From Desulfurellales bacterium (GTDB lineage: Bacteria; Campylobacterota_A; Desulfurellia; Desulfurellales; Hippeaceae), in the NCBI GenBank assembly GCA_027035575.1, contig JALVUQ010000060.1:1-37303 (forward strand): 37,303 nucleotides of DNA, in the 5' to 3' direction. Under the pieces are notes generated by a model. It searched no databases, was not told where the DNA came from, and saw only the letters and a program-made list of their open reading frames with translations. Made by a program: the position numbers and the translations under genes. The stretch's first letter is position 1. Each line of letters starts with the position of its first letter. Below are positions 29,632-36,284 of the stretch, piece by piece.

Positions 29632-31322
29632 AAAAATTATATATTCATAATGATGATACATTAATAAGAGAAATTAAATTCCATAAAGGAATCAATTTGA
29701 TTATTGATGAAACAAAAACATCAGATAGAAAAGAATCTGGCAATAATGTAGGCAAAACAACAGTATTGCGTTTAGTAGATTTTTGTTTAGGAGGAAAAGG
29801 CGAAAATATTTATAAAGACCCAGAGTTCAAAGAAAAAGGAAGCAATACAACTATTGAAAACTTTTTAAAAAGCAATAATATCATAATCACATTGGTATTA
29901 AAAGAAGATTTAGAATTAGAAACATCAAACGAAATCATTATTCGCAGAAATTTTTTGTCTCGTAAAAATAAGATTCAAGAAATAAATAGAGAATATTACA
30001 ACAATACTGAATTCCCAAAGAAATTAAAAGAACTCATTTTTAAGTCCCGAACTCCAAAGCCTACTTTTCGTCAAATCATAGCAAAAAATATTCGTGATGA
30101 AAAAGCAAGACTTATAAATACAATAAAAGTTTTACATCCCAATACTACCCGTGAAGAGTATGAGGCATTATATTTTTTCTGGTTAGGAATCCCCTTAGAT
30201 GATGCAGAACGAAAGCAACAATTACATTCATTAATTAAAATAGAGGAAGACTTACAACGAAGATTAAGAAAAGAATATACGCTTTCCAAAATTGAACAAT
30301 CATTGATTATCATCAACCGGAATATCGAACAATTAGAAAAGAAAAAGGCGCAGTTTAATTTAAACGAAGATTACGAATCTGATTTAGAAAAACTAAACCA
30401 AATTAAATCAAAAATTAATAGACTTTCTACACATATCAGTCAATTAGAATTACGTAAAGAATTGATTGTAGAAAGCAAAGAAGAATTAGAGAATGAAATA
30501 GCAAATATAAATGTGGATCAAATAAAATATTTATATAATGAGGCAAGTATCTTAATCCCTGAATTACAAAAGTCTTTTGAAGATACTTTAAGATTTCACA
30601 ATGAAATGTTAATTGAAAAAAAGAATTATATAACAAAAGAACTGCCTGAAATTGAAAAAAAAATTAAAATTTTAAATCAAGATATTAGAAATTTAATTTC
30701 AGAAGAGAAAGAGTTAAGTAAATTATTACAGAAATCCGGTGCTCTGGAAGAATTGGAAAAAATCGTTTTAGAATTAAATAAATATTACGAGCAAAAAGGA
30801 AATCTTGAAGAACAAAAACGACTCTGGAATCAGACGATTAGCAATATTAAAAAATATAAAGAAGAATTAGATAGAATTGATAAAAACATTACTTCAAAAG
30901 AAGATTTATTAAACGAAAGAATAACTATTTTCAATAAGTATTTTTCTTCAATTTCTCAGAAATTGTATGGAGAGCAATTTGTTTTAAGTTATGATAAAAA
31001 TGAGAAAGGGTTTGAATTGAATATATCAACTGTTAGTGGCAACCCTGGAACTGGAAAGAAAAAGGGACAAATTGCAGCTTTTGATTTGGCATATATTCAA
31101 TTTGCTGACGAGCTAGGGATAAATTGTCTGCACTTTATATTGCACGACCAGATTGAAAATGTTCACGACAATCAAATTACCAGTCTTTTAAATGAAATTG
31201 TTTCAAATATTAATTGCCAATACGTATTGCCAGTATTAAGAGATAAATTGCCAGAAGATGTTGATGTCGAAAAATATAAAATATTATCTCTTTCGCAAGA
31301 AGAAAAACTCTTTAAAATATAA
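29622..31322 (+). CDS. SMC/Rad50-like ABC ATPase of the ABC-3C system (DUF2326-like)
   Basis: 566 residues. Walker A is GNNVGKTT at 40-47, followed by RLVDFCLGGKG. A long coiled coil from about 190 to 450 carries the arms. The C-terminal ATPase half has an ABC-signature-like segment SGNPGTGKKKGQIAAFDLAY (about 472-491) and a Walker B-like strand LHFILHDQIEN with D509-Q510, where most ABC ATPases have Asp-Glu. DUF2326 proteins, as I recall them, also depart from Asp-Glu there. Presumed job: sense or load on DNA or protein complexes and release the HNH effector. No zinc hook (CxxC) is present in the coil. Last gene of the three-gene operon. Confidence 0.82.
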   Translation: MFLKKLYIHNDDTLIREIKFHKGINLIIDETKTSDRKESGNNVGKTTVLRLVDFCLGGKGENIYKDPEFKEKGSNTTIENFLKSNNIIITLVLKEDLELETSNEIIIRRNFLSRKNKIQEINREYYNNTEFPKKLKELIFKSRTPKPTFRQIIAKNIRDEKARLINTIKVLHPNTTREEYEALYFFWLGIPLDDAERKQQLHSLIKIEEDLQRRLRKEYTLSKIEQSLIIINRNIEQLEKKKAQFNLNEDYESDLEKLNQIKSKINRLSTHISQLELRKELIVESKEELENEIANINVDQIKYLYNEASILIPELQKSFEDTLRFHNEMLIEKKNYITKELPEIEKKIKILNQDIRNLISEEKELSKLLQKSGALEELEKIVLELNKYYEQKGNLEEQKRLWNQTISNIKKYKEELDRIDKNITSKEDLLNERITIFNKYFSSISQKLYGEQFVLSYDKNEKGFELNISTVSGNPGTGKKKGQIAAFDLAYIQFADELGINCLHFILHDQIENVHDNQITSLLNEIVSNINCQYVLPVLRDKLPEDVDVEKYKILSLSQEEKLFKI

Positions 31323-31331
31323 AACAACTGG

Positions 31332-31457
31332 CTACAACAAAAGCTATACGTAATGCGGGATTTACGGCAAATTGAAAGTTTCTGCACGTAAATAAATTCG
31401 TAGTAACTTGGAAAGTTATTTATTCGGAAACCCGCACTACGCATAGCCAAACCGTTG
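31332..31457. other. attC-like long imperfect hairpin after the ABC-3C operon
   Basis: Arms 31343-31363 and 31427-31447 pair over about 20 bases with three mismatches (GCTATaCGTAaTGCGGG / CCCGCAcTACGcATAGC). Inside is a second nested stem (AATAAAT/ATTTATT and AACTT/AAGTT with a bulge). CTACAAC (31332-31338) lies outside the left arm and CCGTTG (31452-31457) outside the right. Length (~125 bases), nested fold, bulges and AAC...GTT ends resemble integron attC sites, though the simple-site consensus RYYYAAC/GTTRRRY is met only in part. It starts 9 bases after the ATPase stop. Confidence 0.5.
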
Positions 31458-31466
31458 CCACTCAAC

Positions 31467-31964
31467 TGAGCCTTTTGTCAAGACAAATTTCTCTTTCTTT
31501 TAAGTGGATGTCTTTTATCATGCTGCCAGCCCTTCGGTCTCTTTCTTAAAGGCTGAGTTATACATTTCATCCGGTGTTTTATATTCAAGCGACTGATGAA
31601 ATCTCTCTGTGTTGTAGAACTTGAAATACCTTTTTATCCCGTCTTTCAATTCATTCATCGTTTCATAATTATTTAAGTATATGTCTTCATATTTTACACT
31701 CCTCCATAGTCTTTCTATGTATATGTTATCAAGAGCTCTTCCTTTTGAATCCATACTGATTCTTATCTTGTGTTTTTTTAATACTGCTGTGAATTTATCT
31801 GATGTAAACTCACTGCCCTGGTCTGTATTGAATACGGCAGGGATGCCGTATTTATGTATAGCCTCCTGTAAGGCAGATACACAGAATTCGGCATCGTGTG
31901 TATTGGATATCCTAAAACTCAGTACCTTTCTGCTGTATAAATCCCTTATTGCCTCAGTTTTTTA
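31467..31964 (-). mobile_element. IS3-family insertion sequence remnant
   Basis: Contains the 3' part of an IS3/IS150-type transposase (31518-31961) and a probable terminal end starting TGAG at 31467. The other end, orfA and the 5' part of orfB are missing. The right limit is set by where the coding frame hits a stop at 31962-31964; the true breakpoint may be some bases away. It lies a few bases from the attC-like site. Confidence 0.75.
31518..31961 (-). pseudogene. truncated IS3-family transposase OrfB (rve integrase)
   Basis: In frame without a start codon for about 147 residues: TEAIRDLYSRKVLSFRISNT, then NTDQGSEFTS with the second catalytic Asp, then GRALDNIYIERLWRSVKYED with the catalytic Glu, and the C-terminal RYFKFYNTERFHQSLEYKTP. 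The N-terminal part holding the first catalytic Asp is lost. An internal ATG at 31754 opens the last 78 residues but would not give an active transposase. Not functional. Confidence 0.9.
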
Positions 31965-32024
31965 AACAACTCAAGCCGAGTGTTATAATGCAATAAATGG
32001 GTTTTTGAGAAACTGAGAAACCTC

Positions 32025-32064
32025 CAATCATTTGACAGATATGGCTTTTGAGTGTATAAAAATT
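32025..32064 (+). repeat. 40-bp direct repeat, copy 2
   Basis: Identical to 28329-28368. Here the frame continues after NHLTDMAFECIKI for about 30 more residues to a stop near 32153, but a stop lies just upstream of the repeat, so it is also only a gene tail. Confidence 0.9.
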
Positions 32065-32191
32065 ATGAAAAGAGAACAAGAAACAGAGCACTTCGAGGAA
32101 TTGAAAAACGGAACGGCGAATAAACAACGGTATTTTAATAAGCATAAGAAATAAATATGCACAAATTTTTTAAATTTGCTTTACAATTTCA

Positions 32192-32716
32192 ATGGAGGCA
32201 ATGAAAGAATATGGAATTTTGGGATATAGATACAGAAAAGAAATTTTGATTATAATTCTTTGGAACAAAGCAGCAAGCTCAAGTCCGTCAACCGCCTGGG
32301 GCAGTTGGATGTCTGCCTCCAACCCAATATTAAGAGACGTACACGAGTATATATTGGTTTTTTCAAAAGGAGACTACAAAAGAGAAATAAAAACAAGTGA
32401 AAAAGACAACAAGCAGAGCACTATCACAAAAGAAAATTTTGTGGAATGGACTAAGTCCGTTTGGACATTTAATGCTGAATCGGCAAAAAGAGTGGGGCAT
32501 CCTGCACCATTTCCAATAGATTTACCTTATAGATTAATTCAACTTTACTCATTTACTACGGATATTGTGCTTGACCCGTTTATGGGAAGCGGCACAACAG
32601 CGATTGCAGCTTTAAAAAGTAATAGAAATTACGTAGGGTTTGAAATAAACAAAGAATATATTGAATTGGCAAAAAGACGGATAACCCCTTATGAAAATAT
32701 GATAAAATTTGACTAA
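32192..32716 (+). pseudogene. 5'-truncated beta-class DNA methyltransferase
   Basis: 174 residues equal to the C-terminal half of an N6-adenine or N4-cytosine methyltransferase. Present: WNKAASSSPSTAWGSWMSASNP with RDVHEYILVFSK, then SVWTFNAE, HPAPFPIDLPYRLI and the SAM-binding motif I DPFMGSGTTAIAAL, with NYVGFEINKEY. In beta-class enzymes the catalytic motif IV (DPPY/SPPY) comes before motif I, and no such motif is encoded upstream, so the protein could not methylate. The upstream region (31965-32190) holds the direct repeat instead. Probably the remains of a restriction-modification system; no partner nuclease is adjacent. Confidence 0.85.
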
Positions 32717-32717
32717 A

Positions 32718-32899
32718 GAGGTAAAATCATATTTAAAAAACACCGCTCAATTCATACGCGGTGCCAAACAGATATTCAGAGATTCTCCAAACAGGCTGAA
32801 ATACGGATTTTTTGCCGCAGACAGAAACTATTTATCGGCAAGATGGCCGGGGGTATTTACAGCTTTACCTTTGAATTTATAACAATGCTCAATGAGTAA
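32718..32899 (+). pseudogene. frameshifted C-terminal fragment of a PfpI-like protein
   Basis: One frame reads RGAKQIFRDSPNRLKYGFF then DRNYLSARWPG; after a one-frame shift the text continues GIYSFTFEFITMLNE and stops. D-x-N-Y-x-S-A-R-W-P-G followed by an F-x-x-x-F-x-x-M-L helix resembles the C-terminus of DJ-1/PfpI amidotransferase-like proteins as I remember them. It lies about 130 bases before an intact DJ-1/PfpI gene, so it may be the tail of a lost paralog. No start codon or N-terminal part is found. Confidence 0.42.
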
Positions 32900-32970
32900 C
32901 GAACGATTATCAAATAATGCGCATAAATTCGCAATAACAACCCAATCACAAACTTTTATTGCTGCTTTGC

Positions 32971-33001
32971 TTGACAATGAGACTCTTTAACCTAATATAT
33001 A
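32971..33001 (+). promoter_or_regulatory. probable promoter of the DJ-1/PfpI gene
   Basis: TTGACA at 32971-32976; a TAATATATA stretch at 32993-33001 supplies the -10 with a 16-19 base spacer. About 30 bases before the ATG. Confidence 0.5.
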
Positions 33002-33031
33002 GGTAAGAATCTATAAGAAAGAGGTGGTAAA

Positions 33032-33619
33032 ATGAGCGAAAAAAAGATTTTGATGCTGGTGGGTGATTTTGTTGAAGATTACGAGGCAATGGTTCCGTTT
33101 CAAATCCTAAGCACTCTGGGTTATACGGTACATAGCGTATGTCCCGGCAAAAAAGCAGGAGAAACAGTTAGAACAGCCGTTCACGATTTTGAAGGCGACC
33201 AGACATATTCCGAAAAAAGAGGGCATAACTTTGCCATAACCTACGATTTTGACGATGTTAAGGTAGAGGATTACGAAGGCGTTGTCATACCCGGCGGAAG
33301 AGCACCGGAATATATCAGATTAAACGAAAGGGTTATTGAAATAGTAAAGGAATTTAACAAACAAAACAAACCTATCGCAGCCATATGTCACGGACCTCAA
33401 ATACTTGTTGCGGCAAATATAGTAAAGAATAGAAAATGTATGGCGTATCCGGCGATTAAACCGGATATTGAGGTTGCCAGCGGTCAATGGTGTGAGGTAA
33501 ACGAGACATTCACAAACGCCTGCGTTGACGGAAATTTTGTAACCGCATCGGCTTGGCCTGCTCACCCGGAATGGATGAAAGAATTCATAAAACTCTTGGG
33601 TGCAAAAATAGAAATTTGA
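33032..33619 (+). CDS. DJ-1/PfpI family protein
   Basis: 195-residue class-I glutamine-amidotransferase-like protein. The nucleophile elbow is AAICHGPQ with C119 and H120, and E15 near the N-terminus is the usual third residue. Members act as intracellular peptidases, chaperone-like proteins or glyoxal/methylglyoxal detoxifying enzymes; sequence does not decide which. The clade with a long internal TYSEKRGHNFAITYDF segment is usually annotated only as DJ-1/PfpI protein. AGAGGTGG precedes the ATG. It stands alone at the right edge of the accessory island, convergent with the GntR gene. Confidence 0.9.
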   Translation: MSEKKILMLVGDFVEDYEAMVPFQILSTLGYTVHSVCPGKKAGETVRTAVHDFEGDQTYSEKRGHNFAITYDFDDVKVEDYEGVVIPGGRAPEYIRLNERVIEIVKEFNKQNKPIAAICHGPQILVAANIVKNRKCMAYPAIKPDIEVASGQWCEVNETFTNACVDGNFVTASAWPAHPEWMKEFIKLLGAKIEI

Positions 33620-33633
33620 TAACTCTCTGGGGG

Positions 33634-33665
33634 GGGCTTTATGCCCTCTATTTCTAACTTTTGTG
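33634..33665 (+). terminator. possible weak terminator after the DJ-1/PfpI gene
   Basis: GGGC (33634-33637) pairs with GCCC (33643-33646) across TTTAT, preceded by a run of eight G and followed by a T-rich stretch. Short stem, so weak. Confidence 0.3.
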
Positions 33666-33718
33666 CATAAATAAAGAAAGTGAAAGAAGTCTATTAACTA
33701 AAATAATCTTAAAAAAAG

Positions 33719-34453
33719 TTACGTTTGCCGACGTTTGTTGTAAACCTCGTAGAGATAATTTTTGAAATGCTCGTCTATGTAACTGAGATGCTTTTTCATT
33801 TTTTCATATGCCAGATTAGGGTCTCTTTTTAATATCGCTTCAAACACAGCTTTATGTTCATCCAACAACTCTTTTCTCGATAACCCTCTAATATCAAACT
33901 CATAAGAACGTCCCATATTTGTTGCTTCTTTTAATAATTTAAAAATTGAACTCATCATATGCATTAAAACCGTATTTTTTGTAGCCCTTATTATACTGTA
34001 ATGAAACTCAGCATCACTCTGTTCTTCGTTTCTGTTATATTTAAAATCCTCGTAAAGTTCATTAAATGCGTCCTTTAGCAACTCAAGGTCGTTTTCATCA
34101 GCAGTAAAACAAGCTTTTTTCACAGCCCAAAATTCAATGTTCTTTCTTATCTCCATTAGCTCCCATATTAGTGAAGGGTCGTCCTTGATAAATGTTTTTA
34201 AATCTTTTTCTAAAATATGGTCAGTTAATGGTCTGACAAATGTACCGTCACCTTGAGAGCTTACTATTAAACCTTTCGCCTGCAGTATATTCAAAGCTTC
34301 CCTTACAGATGTTCTGCTTACCTCAAACATTTTCGCAAGCTCTCTTTCCGAAGGCAGCTTGTTGTTGGGCAATAACTCACCTTTTCTTATGGAATCTTCT
34401 ATCTGTTCAACAATATAGTCAACAATCCTTTTAGGCTTAATTGCTCTAAACAT
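33719..34453 (-). CDS. GntR/FadR-family transcriptional regulator
   Basis: 244 residues from the ATG at 34453 (MFRAIKPKRIVDYIVEQIED). N-terminal winged helix at about 8-75 (LPSERELAKMFEVSRTSVREALNIL, SSQGDGTFVRP), then an all-helical FCD ligand domain with polar and histidine positions typical of metal-assisted carboxylate binding (EFHYSIIRAT, LLDEHKAVFEAI). FCD regulators usually sense small organic acids. It is divergent from the TRAP operon and probably represses it; the inverted repeat at 34545-34569 is the likely site. A TTG 36 bases further upstream also opens the frame but overlaps the -35 box of the gene's own promoter, so it is rejected. Confidence 0.9.
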   Translation of the reverse strand: MFRAIKPKRIVDYIVEQIEDSIRKGELLPNNKLPSERELAKMFEVSRTSVREALNILQAKGLIVSSQGDGTFVRPLTDHILEKDLKTFIKDDPSLIWELMEIRKNIEFWAVKKACFTADENDLELLKDAFNELYEDFKYNRNEEQSDAEFHYSIIRATKNTVLMHMMSSIFKLLKEATNMGRSYEFDIRGLSRKELLDEHKAVFEAILKRDPNLAYEKMKKHLSYIDEHFKNYLYEVYNKRRQT

Positions 34454-34460
34454 CTTGTAA

Positions 34461-34489
34461 AGTATATATAATGAATTCGATAAAATCAA
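34461..34489 (-). promoter_or_regulatory. promoter of the GntR gene (leaderless mRNA predicted)
   Basis: On the minus strand TTGATT (34489-34484), 17 bases, TATACT (34466-34461). The ATG begins 8 bases after the -10 box, so transcription would start at or within a base or two of the start codon, and no Shine-Dalgarno exists. Confidence 0.65.
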
Positions 34490-34515
34490 TTAAATAAATA
34501 ATACCTTTTTTACCC

Positions 34516-34544
34516 TTGACAATTCTATAAAATATCTGTACATT
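34516..34544 (+). promoter_or_regulatory. sigma-70 promoter of the TRAP operon
   Basis: TTGACA at 34516-34521, 17 bases, TACATT at 34539-34544. An alternative -10 TATAAT sits inside the operator-like repeat but lacks a good -35. Confidence 0.6.
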
Positions 34545-34569
34545 TATTGGTAAGGTTATAATACCAATA
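34545..34569. promoter_or_regulatory. inverted-repeat operator at the TRAP promoter
   Basis: Perfect 8-base arms TATTGGTA (34545-34552) and TACCAATA (34562-34569) with 9 bases between, directly after the -10 box and covering the predicted start. The TGGT/ACCA core is like FadR-subfamily half-sites, though their usual spacing is shorter. Confidence 0.6.
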
Positions 34570-34655
34570 GGAGAAAACACAAACAATGGTTGTTCAACTG
34601 AAATTTTTAATTGCTATTTATTCGTTTTATATTAATTTAATATAGGAGGAGACAG

Positions 34656-35759
34656 ATGAAAAGAAGAGATTTTTTCAAGAAAGCTGCTCTAACGACAGCA
34701 GTGGCAGGGACGGCATCAGCCATTGCCGCTCCAAGTGTAATCGCAAAAAAAACTTACAAATGGAGACTGGTGACCACATGGCCCACAGGCATTCCGTGGC
34801 ATCAAACCGTTTTGCATTTTGCCAAAAAGGTCAATGAGCTCTCCAACGGTGAATTACAGATAAAAGTTTTCCCCGCAGGTTCAATTGTTCCTGCTTTTCA
34901 GGTATTCGATGCCGTAAGAAACGGAGTAGCTGAAATGGGACACGATTGGGCGGGTTACTGGAAAGGTAAGAACCAAGCATTTGTAGCTTTTGCATCTGTG
35001 CCTTTTGGTATGAATGATGTGGAATATTCCATATGGTTAATGCAGGGCGAAGGTATGAAATTGGCTAATGAATTATACGGTAATTATGGAATTATCCCGT
35101 TAATAGGCGGAAATTCCGGTCAAGAAATGGGGTTCTTTACAAAAAAACCCATAACTGACATAGACCAAATGAAGGGAATGAAAGTTAGAACCGTAGGCTG
35201 GGCTGCCGATATATTAAAAAATATGGGCGTGTCTGTTGTGCCTTTGCCCGGTGGTGAAATATACCTGGCATTGGAAAGAGGTGTTATTGATTCAGCGGAA
35301 TTCTCAACTCCGTACATAACATATCCTATGGGATTTCAAGAAATATGCAAAAATATTATGGTTCCGGGATGGCATCAAACGGCTGTTCAACTGATGTTTG
35401 ATGTAAACAAAAAAGCATACGACAAATTACCAGCTCATTTACAAAAGATATTACATATAGCTTCAGAGCAAACCCAACTATGGGATATGACAAGAAGTGA
35501 ATATTACAACGGCGTTTATGTTGAAAAATATAAAAAAGACGGGGCTAAATTTAATAAACTAACCGACAAATCCCTTGATAAATTAAGAAAAACAACAAAG
35601 GAATACTTGGATGGATTGAGGTCAAAACATAAATTCTTAAATAAAGTTCTCGAGTCTCAGGATTCTTTTATTAAACAATATGCCAACTGGAAAGTGCTAA
35701 GAAGCGGAGTATCTGACTATCCGTACAAAATGTATATGTCAGGCTATCATTATGAATAA
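34656..35759 (+). CDS. dctP: TRAP transporter substrate-binding protein DctP (TakP-like, Tat-exported)
   Basis: Periplasmic receptor of 367 residues that captures a carboxylate and hands it to DctQM for sodium-driven uptake. The N-terminus is a twin-arginine signal (MKRRDFFKKAA, then a short hydrophobic run, cleavage near residue 30), implying export after folding, perhaps with a bound metal. The body matches the TakP/lactate-receptor branch: TTWPTGIPWHQ, KVRTVGWAADIL, the invariant carboxylate-binding Arg in that motif, SAEFSTPYI and MVPGWHQ. Relatives bind 2-oxo acids or lactate as metal complexes, so such a substrate is the best guess. AGGAGG precedes the ATG. dctQ follows by 15 bases. Confidence 0.92.
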   Translation: MKRRDFFKKAALTTAVAGTASAIAAPSVIAKKTYKWRLVTTWPTGIPWHQTVLHFAKKVNELSNGELQIKVFPAGSIVPAFQVFDAVRNGVAEMGHDWAGYWKGKNQAFVAFASVPFGMNDVEYSIWLMQGEGMKLANELYGNYGIIPLIGGNSGQEMGFFTKKPITDIDQMKGMKVRTVGWAADILKNMGVSVVPLPGGEIYLALERGVIDSAEFSTPYITYPMGFQEICKNIMVPGWHQTAVQLMFDVNKKAYDKLPAHLQKILHIASEQTQLWDMTRSEYYNGVYVEKYKKDGAKFNKLTDKSLDKLRKTTKEYLDGLRSKHKFLNKVLESQDSFIKQYANWKVLRSGVSDYPYKMYMSGYHYE

Positions 35760-35774
35760 CAACGGGATTAGCTT

Positions 35775-36284
35775 ATGTTAAAGATAATTAAGATAGTTGA
35801 CACCATTAACGAATGGGCAGGTAGAATTTCAAGTGCTTTAGGATATGCTTTGTTCATAGTTGTGGTTGTTGGTGTCATAGCAAGAAAAGTGTTCAATCAT
35901 CCGTTTATTTGGAATTTTGAAGCCAGTTATATGCTGTATGCTGCTATGTTTCTGTTAGGCTTTGGCTACACTCTTAAACATAAAATGCATGTAACAATTG
36001 ATGTATTTTACTCTATGCTGGGCCCAAGAGCCCAGCTTCTTTTTGATATCATAGGGTTTATATTGTTTTTTATTCCCTTTGCCTATGTCTCTTTAAAATC
36101 ATCAACAATCTTTACCATACAATCGTGGCAGATGATGGAACATAGCCAATCTACCTGGGCACCACCTATATATCCGTTTAAAACTCTTATGCCTATAGCA
36201 TTTGTTTTGTTGGCTTTACAAGCCATTGTAGAAATAATCAAGTCCGTATATATTAAAGGAAAAGGATGGGAAATAGATGAGTAA
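35775..36284 (+). CDS. dctQ: TRAP transporter small membrane subunit DctQ
   Basis: 169-residue membrane protein with four hydrophobic helices (around 20-40, 55-75, 90-115 and 135-155), the usual DctQ layout, including RKVFNHPFIWNFEASYMLY and the helix-2 KHKMHVTIDVFY segment. It pairs with DctM and helps dock the receptor. The Shine-Dalgarno is weak (GGGATT). Its stop overlaps the dctM start by 8 bases. Confidence 0.9.
   Translation: MLKIIKIVDTINEWAGRISSALGYALFIVVVVGVIARKVFNHPFIWNFEASYMLYAAMFLLGFGYTLKHKMHVTIDVFYSMLGPRAQLLFDIIGFILFFIPFAYVSLKSSTIFTIQSWQMMEHSQSTWAPPIYPFKTLMPIAFVLLALQAIVEIIKSVYIKGKGWEIDE

Noticed and set aside
29622-31322. Loss of the Walker B glutamate (Asp-Gln at 509-510) as a sign of a dead ATPase
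   Set aside because: As I recall the DUF2326 family, members commonly lack Asp-Glu at this place, so it is not evidence of inactivity without a family alignment.
31172-31465. 97-codon minus-strand frame overlapping the ATPase end and the hairpin
   Set aside because: Opposite to a convincing gene and running through the dyad; composition and lack of a start signal show it is spurious.
33629-33636. Run of eight G as a phase-variable tract
   Set aside because: It lies after the stop codon of the DJ-1/PfpI gene, not in a coding region or between promoter boxes, so slippage would have no clear effect.
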